A stretch of 51,642 nt of DNA, from the NCBI GenBank assembly GCA_015055745.1, contig SVHS01000006.1:1-51642 (forward strand), in the 5' to 3' direction. Within the stretch, counting starts at the first letter, position 1. Each line of letters opens with the position of its first letter. Positions 16,799 to 25,071 of the stretch are shown here, one piece after another. A model generated the notes under the pieces. That model searched no databases. It was given only the letters and a program-made list of their open reading frames with translations, and was not told where the DNA came from. This stretch comes from Clostridiales bacterium (GTDB taxonomy: Bacteria > Bacillota > Clostridia > Christensenellales > UBA1242). Both the position numbers and the translations under genes were made by a program.

Positions 16799-17086
16799 TT
16801 AATTTTTAAGTATTTTTTCTAAAATAGGTCCTATATCATAGCCTATCATCATTCCCACTTTCATCATTATCATAGGATCTTCATCTATTTTTATCTTATT
16901 TTTAAAGATTACTCTATCTACAGTCAAATCTACAAGCTCTTCTAAAGGAACATTGGTAATCTTAATACCCTTCTTTAGATCTTTATTTTCTAATGATAAC
17001 TTAAATGAATTTTTTATTTTTCCTGACTTTATATCTCTATAGTAAGATATCAGCTCTTCTACCTGTAATTTGATTATATCTTTCAT
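16799..17086 (-). CDS. Unrecognised small protein, divergent from an XRE regulator
   Basis: A 95-residue soluble protein starting MKDIIKLQVEELISYYRD; not recognised. The start at 17086 follows AGGAGG. Its sequence is mixed helix and strand with a methionine-rich patch (DPMIMMKVGMMIGYD) near the C-terminus. The gene is transcribed away from the XRE regulator at 17204, and both promoters carry the same operator in the same position, so the two genes are almost certainly co-regulated. Toxin/antitoxin-like or phage-regulator pairs often have this layout, but nothing in the protein proves it. Confidence 0.65.
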   Translation of the reverse strand: MKDIIKLQVEELISYYRDIKSGKIKNSFKLSLENKDLKKGIKITNVPLEELVDLTVDRVIFKNKIKIDEDPMIMMKVGMMIGYDIGPILEKILKN

Positions 17087-17102
17087 AATTTCCTCCTTGA
17101 AG

Positions 17103-17131
17103 ACAATACTATATTTTGGAGCTAAAGTCAA
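17103..17131 (-). promoter_or_regulatory. Promoter with operator in the spacer (for 17086 gene)
   Basis: TTGACT (17131-17126), 17-bp spacer containing TAGCTCCAAAA (17124-17114), then TATTGT (17108-17103). A regulator bound at the 11-bp site would block the promoter. Confidence 0.75.
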
Positions 17132-17175
17132 TATATTTTTCAAATCTTCTCTACAATAGAACTAATTTAAAATGC

Positions 17176-17203
17176 TAGCTCCAAAATGGTGTAGTGTGAA
17201 ATT
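17176..17203 (+). promoter_or_regulatory. Operator and -10 of the XRE gene
   Basis: TAGCTCCAAAA (17176-17186) is an exact inverted copy of the site at 17114-17124. In both promoters it ends exactly 5 bp before the -10 box (here TAGTGT, 17192-17197). Six bases then lead to the ATG at 17204, so the mRNA is probably leaderless. The -35 is weak. Confidence 0.65.
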
Positions 17204-17638
17204 ATGAAAACATTTCCATCTATTTTATCGGAGCTGATAAAAGAAAAATCTATTACAAAATCTGCCCTTAGTAAAGAATTAGGTTTATCGTCCTCTTCCG
17301 TTATTTCAGCATGGGCTTTAGGTAAGAAAATGCCTTCTTTAGAAAACGCAATAAAATTGGCAAATTATTTTGACCTTTCATTAGATTACTTATTTGGTTT
17401 TAAAGAAATTGATGATAAAAACACAAAATATAAGCAAGTCTCCACTTTTAATGAAAGATTAAAATCTTATATGAATAATGAGAAGATTTCACAAAATCAA
17501 ATGACTAAGAATGGTGAATTTTATTTTGCAAATTTCAATCAATGGTTTTATAAAAATAGCGATCCAGATATGAGTACTGTAATCAAATTGGCAAAATATT
17601 TAAAAGTTAGCCTTGATTACTTAGCTGGCAGAGATTAG
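17204..17638 (+). CDS. XRE-family regulator with two helix-turn-helix domains
   Basis: A 144-residue protein with two tandem Cro/CI-type modules. The first is full (KSALSKELGLSSSSVISAW then GKKMPSLENAIKLANYFDLSLDYLFG, about residues 17-68). The second is shorter and diverged (NQMTKNGEFYFANFNQW then DMSTVIKLAKYLKVSLDYLAG, about 97-142), which looks like an internal duplication. No Shine-Dalgarno; the -10 box lies 6 nt before the ATG. It probably represses itself and the divergent gene through the shared TAGCTCCAAAA operators. Confidence 0.85.
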   Translation: MKTFPSILSELIKEKSITKSALSKELGLSSSSVISAWALGKKMPSLENAIKLANYFDLSLDYLFGFKEIDDKNTKYKQVSTFNERLKSYMNNEKISQNQMTKNGEFYFANFNQWFYKNSDPDMSTVIKLAKYLKVSLDYLAGRD

Positions 17639-17681
17639 AGATCCTTCGACTCCGCTATCGCTCCGCTCGCTCACATATAGC

Positions 17682-17712
17682 AAAAAATCCGCAAATGGCG
17701 GATTTTTATTTT
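17682..17712 (+). terminator. Rho-independent terminator
   Basis: AAAAAATCCGC / GGCGGATTTTT hairpin with T-tract, near-identical to those at 9071 and 9662. Confidence 0.8.
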
Positions 17713-17714
17713 TT

Positions 17715-17861
17715 AGATTCTTCGACTTCGCTCAGAATGACAGTGGGACGAGAGGTGTTTGGCTTTCACGACTTTAGCTTTAGCTACCTAAGTGAAAGGT
17801 AAATACCTCGAGCACCCACTACATTACACTTTAGGATTCTTCGACTGCGCTCAGAATGACA
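17715..17861. repeat. Repeat cluster: two short dispersed repeats around palindrome copy B
   Basis: The element TTCTTCGACTNCGCTCAGAA followed by TGACA occurs at 17715-17742 and again at 17834-17861. Between them, 17752-17809 is copy B of the 58-bp palindrome also found inverted at 9114-9171. The short element recurs at 38280-38350 and 40449-40542 and, degenerate, inside the gene at 37352. Confidence 0.85.
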
Positions 17862-17887
17862 GAGGAGACGCCAAGAATGAAAATGCT

Positions 17888-20800
17888 TTATTTTTTATTT
17901 AATTTTTGTTGATTGAGATATGTTTGACGGCGAGCCTTGGCATCAGATTCGCTTTGCTTCAATAATTTTGTCATATTTGCTTTATTTACTTTTTCTAGTA
18001 TAGTAAAACGGTTTTCACTCTCGACATATTCACGATAATTCATCGTCGGCTCATAGCTATCTACCAGCATTGGCTCTTTGGCTGATGGATTGTACCTAAA
18101 GAGTGTATTGTATCCGCTCTTGACTGAGTTAAACGCATGGATCTGAGACTCACGCATATTGTATCCATGACTGATACATGGTGAATAAGCGATGATGACG
18201 CTAGGACCATCGTACTGCTCTGCCTCGACAAAAGCCTGCACACACTGGTCTGGATTGGCTCCCATGCTGACAGAAGCCACATACACATCTTTATATGTCA
18301 TGAGCATACTAGCTAAATCTTTCTTTTTAGTCGTCTTACCTGAGAGGTTAAATTTTGCAGTAGCACCACGAGGAGTCGCCTTACTAGTCTGACCGCCAGT
18401 ATTTGAATACACTTCACTATCCAAGATAAGGATATTGACATTTTCGCCACTAGCTACCACATGATCCAAGCCTCCGAAGCCTATATCGTACGCCCAGCCA
18501 TCTCCACCTATTATCCACACAGACGGACTCGTGATAAGGTGAAGATTGTGATACAAATATGTATCATCATACTTCGCCACATGACCACGGCGATAATCTT
18601 TTAGCCACAAAATAAATTGCTTATTAAATTCATGATTTTCTGTATTTTCTAAAAATCTTACCAAAAATTCTTGAATTTTCTTGCTAAAACGCATATTTTT
18701 TAGATTTTTTATAAAATTTTCACGCTGATTTTTTCTCGCCAATGCTATACCATATCCAAACTCAGCATTATCTTCAAATAAGGAATTTGCCCAGCTAGGA
18801 CCAAAACCGTCTTTGTCTTTGCTGTATGGGCAAGTAGGATATGTGCCACCATAGATAGATGAGCAACCTGTCGCATTCGCTATCAGCATTCTATCACCAA
18901 ATAGCTGAGTAGCCAGCTTGATATACGGCGTCTCTCCACAACCTGCACACGCACCGCTAAACTCAAAGTATGGTTTCTTAAATTGTACACCTTTGACTGT
19001 ATTTGGAGTAAATGGAGTCCTGTCAGGCAAGGTTAACATAAATTGCTCATTGGCTATCTCTTCATCGCGGATCTCGTCACTTGCTGTCATGATAAGAGCT
19101 TTGACTGGACATACAGAGCTACACACACCACAACCAGTACAGTCCAATGTATTTACTTGCATTCTATAATTTCCATCGCAGATAAATGCTTTGCGAGTGG
19201 TGAAAGATTTTGGTGTCTTTTTCTTCTCATCTACTATGACTGGACGTATGGCTGCGTGCGGACACATCATAGTACATCTACCGCATTGGATACATTTGTC
19301 ACTGATCCATTTTGGTAATTCTTCCGCTAGGGCACGCTTTTCATACTTCGCTGTATCTGTAGGCATATGACCGTCTGGAGAAAACTTGCTCACTGGGATA
19401 TCGTTTCCTTCTTGATTGCTAGTCGGCACGATGATTTCTTCATAATATTCATTTTGTTGTACCTTGCAGACCGGCACATTTTTGATGCTAAACTTATGTA
19501 CATCTATCTCTTTGATCTTCTCTACTACATCTTTGATGGCTTTGAGATTTGCATCGACTATCTTTTGACCTTTCCTGGAGTATGACTTTATGATAGATGT
19601 TTCGATATTTTTCATAGCCACATCAAATGGCAACAATTTTGACACCTTAAATATCGCTGTCTGCATGATAGTATTTATCTTGCTACCTAGACCACACTCT
19701 CGCGCGATATCATTTGCATTAATTGCGTATAAAGTGATATTTTTTTCTATCAAGTCATGTTTCATTTTATCTGGCATCACTCTATCCAATGTTTCAAAGT
19801 CATAGCCTGTATTGAGTAGTAAAATGCCACTCTTATTTAGACATGCAGTGATGTCGTATTTTTTGATATAACCTTCATTGTTGCATGATACTAGATTTAC
19901 TCCTCTCGGATTGAACGGTGCATTGATAGGCAAAAAACTAGAACGCATATGTGAGATAGTGAGACTGCCAGATTTTTTAGAATCATAGTCAAAATACCCT
20001 TGCATATAGCTCGCAGTCTCTTCACCAATAATCTTGATAATATTTTTTACCGAGCTTACACTACCATCACTACCTAGTCCATACACCCTCATAGAAAAAT
20101 CTGATGACTTATCTACGAAATTATCTTTTATCTCTAGATTGGTATGAGTCACATCATCATATACGCCCACGGTGAAAAATTCTTTTTTCTTCTTGAGCAT
20201 ATTTTCAAATACAGCTATCGCCATATCTGGAGTAAACTCTTTGCCACCCAAGCCATAGCAACCAGAATATGTCTTGCAATGTATACTATTTTTCTGCAAT
20301 GCAGACAATACAAAAGAAGTCAATGTGTCCGTACCATTTACATCAAGATTTCTCTCTAGTATTGTGATATTTTTTACACCCTTAGGCAATAGAGAAACAA
20401 ATTTCTTTTCATCAAAAGGCTTGAGCATTCTCACTTTGATGATGCCTACTTTACCTTTATACTGAGTCTTAGCCAAAGCGAGCACATCTGCACTGCTACC
20501 AATACTTACCACCACATCTTTTGCGTTTGTATCACCCAAATATTCGATAGTATCATAGTGTCTAGTAGTGATTTCTTCACTCTTTTGTAGCGCCCACTCA
20601 AAGTCCGCTATAGCATGGCTATATTTCTCTATAGATCGCACACGATTTTGCATAAAGACATCTGGGTTTTGATTGGTGCCCATACTCTTCGCCTCGTGGC
20701 AATTTATAGCACGATTAGTAAACTCTGCAAACATAGTGGGATTAACTATTTTTTGTAGGTCACTAAGCTCTGTCTGATAAATGGTATTTAACTCATGACT

Positions 20801-21322
20801 AGTCCTAAATCCGTCAAAGAAACAAATATATGGTATACCAGATCTCACGCTTGCCAATTCACACGCGATAGCGATATCATTGACCTCTTGCACACTGGAG
20901 CAATTCACTATATTGAACCCAGTCTTGAGACACGCATATATATCACTATAATCACAAAATATATTTAACGCATGAGTCGCCACACTCCTCGCAGCCACAT
21001 AAAACACTGTTGGCAAACCTTCTCCTGCGATTTTGTACATATTTGGTATCATAAGTAGCAAACCTTGACTAGATGTAAACGTAGTAGTCTTTTCTCCCGC
21101 TATCAAGCTACCATGCACTGCACCAGCTACTCCCGCTTCGCTTTGCATCTGACTAAGGCGCAATGTATTTCCAAATATATTTTGCTTACCATCATACATC
21201 ATCTGATCGCAATTTTCTGCCATGGGACTGCTCGGCGTGATAGGATATATCATCGCCACATTGTTAAACATATATGCAATATTTGACGCAGCAAAATTGC
21301 CGTCAATAGTCACTTTTTTCAT
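17888..21322 (-). CDS. nifJ: Pyruvate:ferredoxin (flavodoxin) oxidoreductase
   Basis: Converts pyruvate and CoA to acetyl-CoA and CO2, reducing ferredoxin; the key anaerobic route out of glycolysis. At 1,144 residues it is the single-chain form of usual size. Domains in order: pyrimidine-binding domain (YPITPSSPMAE near residue 26), transketolase-C-like domain (about 265-370), gamma domain (about 415-590), two [4Fe-4S] sites at about 685-760 (CIQCGRCTMMCPHAA and CTGCGVCSSVCP), then the TPP domain (GCAGCGETPYIKL and GGDGWAYDIGFGG). A GGGGA ribosome site precedes the start. It is monocistronic. Pyruvate kinase and transketolase elsewhere in the window feed the same pathway. Confidence 0.97.
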   Translation of the reverse strand: MKKVTIDGNFAASNIAYMFNNVAMIYPITPSSPMAENCDQMMYDGKQNIFGNTLRLSQMQSEAGVAGAVHGSLIAGEKTTTFTSSQGLLLMIPNMYKIAGEGLPTVFYVAARSVATHALNIFCDYSDIYACLKTGFNIVNCSSVQEVNDIAIACELASVRSGIPYICFFDGFRTSHELNTIYQTELSDLQKIVNPTMFAEFTNRAINCHEAKSMGTNQNPDVFMQNRVRSIEKYSHAIADFEWALQKSEEITTRHYDTIEYLGDTNAKDVVVSIGSSADVLALAKTQYKGKVGIIKVRMLKPFDEKKFVSLLPKGVKNITILERNLDVNGTDTLTSFVLSALQKNSIHCKTYSGCYGLGGKEFTPDMAIAVFENMLKKKKEFFTVGVYDDVTHTNLEIKDNFVDKSSDFSMRVYGLGSDGSVSSVKNIIKIIGEETASYMQGYFDYDSKKSGSLTISHMRSSFLPINAPFNPRGVNLVSCNNEGYIKKYDITACLNKSGILLLNTGYDFETLDRVMPDKMKHDLIEKNITLYAINANDIARECGLGSKINTIMQTAIFKVSKLLPFDVAMKNIETSIIKSYSRKGQKIVDANLKAIKDVVEKIKEIDVHKFSIKNVPVCKVQQNEYYEEIIVPTSNQEGNDIPVSKFSPDGHMPTDTAKYEKRALAEELPKWISDKCIQCGRCTMMCPHAAIRPVIVDEKKKTPKSFTTRKAFICDGNYRMQVNTLDCTGCGVCSSVCPVKALIMTASDEIRDEEIANEQFMLTLPDRTPFTPNTVKGVQFKKPYFEFSGACAGCGETPYIKLATQLFGDRMLIANATGCSSIYGGTYPTCPYSKDKDGFGPSWANSLFEDNAEFGYGIALARKNQRENFIKNLKNMRFSKKIQEFLVRFLENTENHEFNKQFILWLKDYRRGHVAKYDDTYLYHNLHLITSPSVWIIGGDGWAYDIGFGGLDHVVASGENVNILILDSEVYSNTGGQTSKATPRGATAKFNLSGKTTKKKDLASMLMTYKDVYVASVSMGANPDQCVQAFVEAEQYDGPSVIIAYSPCISHGYNMRESQIHAFNSVKSGYNTLFRYNPSAKEPMLVDSYEPTMNYREYVESENRFTILEKVNKANMTKLLKQSESDAKARRQTYLNQQKLNKK

Positions 21323-21380
21323 ACATTTCCCCTTTTTGTATACTTTTAGTATAAAACAGATTTCTTTTTAAATCAAACGA

Positions 21381-21409
21381 TTGCATAAATTTTTATTTCA
21401 AGTTATAAT
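21381..21409 (+). promoter_or_regulatory. truA promoter (leaderless)
   Basis: TTGCAT (21381-21386), 17-bp spacer, TATAAT (21404-21409), then six bases to the ATG at 21416. No Shine-Dalgarno exists in the six bases. Confidence 0.8.
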
Positions 21410-21415
21410 ATTTTT

Positions 21416-22135
21416 ATGAGATATTTGATGACAGTGACCTATGATGGTCAAAATTTTAATGGTTTCCAAAAGCAAACTAATAAAAACACTATCCAAGACC
21501 ACCTCGAGTCAGCACTCAAGACTATACTCAAGCAAGATATATCTTGTGTGGGTAGTGGTAGGACTGACGCGAAAGTGAGCGCATATATTCAGCCAGTGCA
21601 TTTCGATTATAACAAAGCGATTGATACCAAAAAAACACTCCATTCTCTAAACGGTATACTTCCTAGTGACATTCGAGTATTATCTATCGTAGAGACTGAT
21701 ATCCATGCTCGCTTTTCCGCCAAGAAAAAGACATATTTGTATAGAATGTACACCTCCAATATTGACTTGCCTCTGCAAAAGCACGCTTTCAAAATAAGCC
21801 CAAATATTGACTTCCGTGCCATGAAAAAATTCCTTCACCTTATCAAAGGTACACATGATTTTATTGGCTTTAGAGCGAGTGGTAGCGAGACAGAATCCTC
21901 CGTGCGCACTATTTATAAAGCGAAGCTTATTAGACGCGGTATAAATGTCGATTTTGTAGTCACAGGTAATGGATTTTTGTACAAAATGGTACGAAATATC
22001 GTAGGCACCATGTTAAAAATAGGAGGACATAAAATCGACTTATCCACAATAAAATCCACTCTATTCACTACCTATAAATGTACCGCCACTGCAAAACCAG
22101 ACTATTTGTATCTACTGAATGTCAAATACAAATAA
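21416..22135 (+). CDS. truA: tRNA pseudouridine(38-40) synthase
   Basis: Isomerises uridines 38-40 in the anticodon arm of tRNAs. A 239-residue protein of normal length with the family's catalytic aspartate Asp51 in GSGRTDAKVSA, the N-terminal YDGQNFNGFQKQ motif, and the C-terminal VVTGNGFLYKMVRNIVGTM motif. The ATG is 6 nt after a consensus -10 box, so translation probably starts on a leaderless mRNA. It is followed 58 bp later by a separate promoter for the next gene. Confidence 0.95.
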   Translation: MRYLMTVTYDGQNFNGFQKQTNKNTIQDHLESALKTILKQDISCVGSGRTDAKVSAYIQPVHFDYNKAIDTKKTLHSLNGILPSDIRVLSIVETDIHARFSAKKKTYLYRMYTSNIDLPLQKHAFKISPNIDFRAMKKFLHLIKGTHDFIGFRASGSETESSVRTIYKAKLIRRGINVDFVVTGNGFLYKMVRNIVGTMLKIGGHKIDLSTIKSTLFTTYKCTATAKPDYLYLLNVKYK

Positions 22136-22141
22136 ATTGTA

Positions 22142-22170
22142 TTGACAAATTTTGAAGATTATACTATAAT
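22142..22170 (+). promoter_or_regulatory. Promoter of the 22194 gene
   Basis: TTGACA (22142-22147), 17-bp spacer, TATAAT (22165-22170), then AAGGAG before the ATG. Confidence 0.9.
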
Positions 22171-22193
22171 ACAGTTAAATTAAGGAGTATCTT

Positions 22194-22967
22194 ATGTCAG
22201 AAATCACCTCTATCACTGGCAAAAGTCCAAATGTCGCAAAAAGCCTAATATTTAGTTTGTTAGTTTGCCTTGTCGGCGCCGCATTGTTTGGTGTAGTATA
22301 CAATTTTGGCTACTATGCATACATTATCCCAATATTACAAGTAATGCTTGCTATGACTGTGTATATCAATCACGCCAAGCTCTCCAACAAAAATATCACC
22401 ATCTCAGCCATATGGTGCATAGTATGGTCTATCGCTCTAAATATCATATCCATCATTGTAGCAGAGACAATATATATTGTGAATGAATTTACTACAGATT
22501 TCGGCACTGCTTTGATGACATTGTATGATCTGTATCTAAATTTTGCAGATATAAGGAATGCTATTCACTCTACTATAATCACAGTTAGCGCTATTACATT
22601 AATTTTTGGAATAATAGCCGTAGCAAATGTCTTGAGGACTATAAAGAAAAATAATATCACTATGCCTATCAATGAGCCTAAACCTATAAAAGAAAAGTCT
22701 ACAAAACCTCACAAATCAAAAGATGATACAAATGTTTATTTGACTCTTTACAGTGAGACTAAAAAGACAATCTCCGCATATATCAAGGACAAAGACAGTG
22801 ATAGATTCAAGGCTTCACTAAAAGCTATCAGTGGACAATACATAAAGCCTCTAGACACAAAAGCTAAAGAAGACTTGAAAAACAAGCTATCTATCGCTTT
22901 AGACAAAAAAGATATAGCATCTCTAGACAAAAAGACACTCGAGACTCTACAAAAGCTCGTAAAATAA
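22194..22967 (+). CDS. Unrecognised membrane protein with cytoplasmic helical tail
   Basis: A 257-residue protein with four likely transmembrane helices in the first 150 residues (about 17-35, 38-58, 70-92 and 122-146), then a Lys/Pro-rich linker (NEPKPIKEKSTKPHKSKDD) and a charged helical C-terminal domain of about 80 residues. I do not recognise the family. AAGGAG precedes the start and a terminator (AGCATGG/CCATGCT, 22971-22998) closes the gene, so it is monocistronic. Confidence 0.75.
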   Translation: MSEITSITGKSPNVAKSLIFSLLVCLVGAALFGVVYNFGYYAYIIPILQVMLAMTVYINHAKLSNKNITISAIWCIVWSIALNIISIIVAETIYIVNEFTTDFGTALMTLYDLYLNFADIRNAIHSTIITVSAITLIFGIIAVANVLRTIKKNNITMPINEPKPIKEKSTKPHKSKDDTNVYLTLYSETKKTISAYIKDKDSDRFKASLKAISGQYIKPLDTKAKEDLKNKLSIALDKKDIASLDKKTLETLQKLVK

Positions 22968-22970
22968 CAC

Positions 22971-22998
22971 AGCATGGTGTAAGCCATGCTTTTTCTTT
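22971..22998 (+). terminator. Rho-independent terminator
   Basis: AGCATGG / CCATGCT stem followed by TTTTT, directly after the membrane-protein gene. Confidence 0.8.
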
Positions 22999-23019
22999 TT
23001 AAAAATTTAGGAAAAACTA

Positions 23020-23048
23020 TTGACTTTTTATTTATTTTACTTTATAAT
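23020..23048 (+). promoter_or_regulatory. Promoter of rplM-rpsI
   Basis: TTGACT (23020-23025), 17-bp spacer, TATAAT (23043-23048). Confidence 0.88.
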
Positions 23049-23054
23049 TTATTC

Positions 23055-23157
23055 GTATTGCTCTTGTAGAGCGATTTTTCCTGCCACACGGGAAAGATGG
23101 CTTTACTTTTAGCCGAACGCGGAATAAGGCTAATTTTAATATAAAAAGGGAGAAATT
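23055..23157 (+). promoter_or_regulatory. L13 leader (ribosomal protein autoregulation element)
   Basis: A roughly 100-nt leader in front of rplM with a GCTCTTGTAGAGC hairpin, a TTTTCCTGCCACACGGGAAA hairpin and an AGCCGAACGCGGAATAAGGC segment. Position and the internal CGAACG block match what I recall of the L13 leader, where the protein binds its own mRNA; the family assignment rests on memory rather than a covariance search. Confidence 0.65.
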
Positions 23158-23595
23158 ATGAAAACAATTATGGCAAATAAAGCCACAGTTGAAAAGAAAT
23201 GGTACATTATCGACGGTGAAGGCAAGGCTTTAGGTCGTGTAGCTAGCGAAGCAGCTAAATTACTTCGTGGTAAACACAAAGCTACTTTCACTCCAAATGT
23301 AGACTGTGGTGACAATGTTATTATTTTAAATAGTGACAAGCTTATCTTGACAGGTAAGAAAGAAGAACAAAAATATTTCAAGAGATACTCTGGTTATCAA
23401 TCAGGTCTACACTTGACTCAGTACAAGAAGATGATGGCTGATCACAGCGATGTCGCTCTTCTACGTGCTATCAAGGGTATGCTTCCAAAAAATAGCCTAG
23501 GCAGAGCTATGGCTACTCATGTACACATTTACAAGGGTGCTGAGCACAACAATCAAGCACAGAAACCAGAAATATGGAACGGAGGTAATAACTAA
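23158..23595 (+). CDS. rplM: Ribosomal protein uL13
   Basis: A 145-residue large-subunit assembly protein. The sequence is canonical: [29 protein letters not shown], split around [21 protein letters not shown], and the ending [28 protein letters not shown] lies 5 nt before the ATG. Its stop overlaps the rpsI start by one base (TAATG), the usual coupling of the L13-S9 pair. The leader upstream is a probable autoregulation site. Confidence 0.97.
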   Translation: MKTIMANKATVEKKWYIIDGEGKALGRVASEAAKLLRGKHKATFTPNVDCGDNVIILNSDKLILTGKKEEQKYFKRYSGYQSGLHLTQYKKMMADHSDVALLRAIKGMLPKNSLGRAMATHVHIYKGAEHNNQAQKPEIWNGGNN

Positions 23596-24074
23596 TGGAA
23601 GAAATCGTAGAAAAGAAGACTACTAAAAAAGCTACTACAAAGACTACCAAGACCACTAAGACTACTAAAGCTAAGGCTAAAGTAAAAGCTCAAGAATTTT
23701 TAGGTACTGGTAGAAGAAAATGCTCAGTAGCTCGTGTACGTATCACTACTGGTAGTGGTAATATTACTATCAACGATAAGACTATCGATGAATACTTTGA
23801 CCTCGAGACTCTAAAGACTATCGTAAAGCAACCATTGGTGCTTACTGATACATTAAATAGCGTAGATGTAGTAGTAAACATCTATGGTGGTGGAAAATCT
23901 GGTCAAGCAGGTGCTATCCGTCATGGTATCACTAGAGCTTTGATAGAGTTCCGTACAGAATTGAGAGAAGAATTGAAGAAAGCAGGCTTCGTGACTCGTG
24001 ATGCTCGTAAGAAAGAGCGTAAAAAATACGGTCTCAAGAAAGCTCGTCGTGCTCCTCAGTTTAGTAAGAGATAA
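23595..24074 (+). CDS. rpsI: Ribosomal protein uS9 with Lys/Thr-rich N-terminal extension
   Basis: The body (from [13 protein letters not shown] at about residue 36 to the ending [17 protein letters not shown]) is canonical S9, whose C-terminal Lys-Arg tail contacts the P-site tRNA. The protein has 159 residues, about 30 more than usual, because of an N-terminal low-complexity extension of [10 protein letters not shown] and [11 protein letters not shown] units encoded by an ACTACNAAG-type repeat. The start codon overlaps the rplM stop and there is no later alternative ATG before the body, so the extension is real in this gene. Confidence 0.95.
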   Translation: MEEIVEKKTTKKATTKTTKTTKTTKAKAKVKAQEFLGTGRRKCSVARVRITTGSGNITINDKTIDEYFDLETLKTIVKQPLVLTDTLNSVDVVVNIYGGGKSGQAGAIRHGITRALIEFRTELREELKKAGFVTRDARKKERKKYGLKKARRAPQFSKR

Positions 24075-24079
24075 TATAC

Positions 24080-24109
24080 AAAAAGATGGATCTATTATCC
24101 ATCTTTTTT
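24080..24109 (+). terminator. Rho-independent terminator of rplM-rpsI
   Basis: AAAAGATGGA / TCCATCTTTTTT hairpin six bases after the rpsI stop. Confidence 0.85.
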
Positions 24110-24126
24110 ATTGATATTTATCAGTG

Positions 24127-24156
24127 AAAAAAGACATCTTTCGATGTCCTTTTTTA
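24127..24156 (-). terminator. Terminator of the 24796 lipoprotein gene
   Basis: GACATC / GATGTC stem with T-tract on the minus strand, just after the lipoprotein stop. Confidence 0.75.
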
Positions 24157-24157
24157 T

Positions 24158-24796
24158 TTATCGTACTGTCCATTCTATATTAGGAAGCTCTGGCATTGTA
24201 TCTTGTGTATTATATTCAATTTCGAATTTTTCAACAGTAGCACCACCATATGATGGAGAACGAAGATTTGTTGTAACAACTTCTATTACTAGATTATCTT
24301 GAATTTTTAGTTTGTAATTTGACCATCCACCGTCATATTGTGAATAACAAATTTCAAATCTATCTTCTGTGATTTGATAAGCAGAAATTAATTCTATATC
24401 GTCTGCTAAATCAAAAGGATCACTAATACCTGAATATGCAGATGTTCTCTTAAAACCTGTTTGAGTATTTGTATCATAGACATAGGATGTTGCCATACTT
24501 CCTTCTACAATACTCCATACTTTTGTTGAGCCATATTCATTATAACCTGAACCTGTAGTCATGTCCATATAACTGTAATATGTAGTTCCTTCATCAAGAG
24601 TTCTTCTACCTACCATATTAGTAGTATTGAGCATATTATCAGATGCTTTGTCCATAATTTCAACAGCTTGCTCTTTGGTTAATTCTACTGGTTCAAAAGG
24701 CTTTTTACCGCAACCGACCGCAACAAACATTGTCAACACTATCATCAAGGCTGTCATAAAGATAAGTATTATTTTATTTTGTTTTATTTTTTCCAT
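24158..24796 (-). CDS. Unrecognised lipoprotein
   Basis: A 212-residue protein with a lipoprotein signal peptide: KIKQNK, a hydrophobic core (IILIFMTALMIVLTMFV) and lipobox AVGC with Cys29. It should be lipid-anchored on the outer face of the cytoplasmic membrane. The mature domain is beta-rich and Tyr/Thr-rich (TTYYSYMDMTTGSGYNEYGS), reminiscent of LolA/LppX-like or DUF-type lipoproteins, but I do not recognise the family. A GGGGAGGAG ribosome site precedes the ATG. It is monocistronic. Confidence 0.8.
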   Translation of the reverse strand: MEKIKQNKIILIFMTALMIVLTMFVAVGCGKKPFEPVELTKEQAVEIMDKASDNMLNTTNMVGRRTLDEGTTYYSYMDMTTGSGYNEYGSTKVWSIVEGSMATSYVYDTNTQTGFKRTSAYSGISDPFDLADDIELISAYQITEDRFEICYSQYDGGWSNYKLKIQDNLVIEVVTTNLRSPSYGGATVEKFEIEYNTQDTMPELPNIEWTVR

Positions 24797-24869
24797 TCTA
24801 TTCTCCTCCCCAATAAAACTACTACCAGTTTATCACTTACCCACCCTCTACCGTCAAGTGATTTTGATA

Positions 24870-25030
24870 AAAAAATAAAAAAAGAGACACCGCTACACTC
24901 GAAATTGCATATCATCTAAGATTTCAAATGAAATCGACTTTGTTTCATCAATCAGAAATGAAATCAAAATAATGCAATTTTTGTAGAGCATAACTGTCTC
25001 TTTTCTGTAAGGAATAATCCTTACATACAT
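24870..25030 (-). ncRNA. Three-way-junction RNA downstream of tkt
   Basis: On the minus strand, a long terminal stem pairs AGAGACA (25001-24995) with TGTCTCT (24889-24883), then GCTCTACA with TGTAGC, then AAATTGCAT with ATGCAATTT (one bulged base and a small internal loop). It encloses two further hairpins: an ATGAAATC-type one at about 24941-24966 and the perfect palindrome GATTTCA-TT-TGAAATC at 24920-24935. A T-tract follows at 24876-24882, so it also works as a terminator. A separate GTAAGGA/TCCTTAC hairpin (25008-25025) precedes it. It may be the tkt 3' end or an independent RNA; a TATAAT at 25057-25052 has no good -35. Confidence 0.55.
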
Positions 25031-25071
25031 ATATTGTGAAGATTTTTAGATATTATACAAAAAATCCAAAA

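Noticed and set aside
17641..17885. CRISPR array
   Set aside because: The repeats here are few, of unequal spacing and in mixed orientation, and there are no unique spacers of constant length or cas genes.
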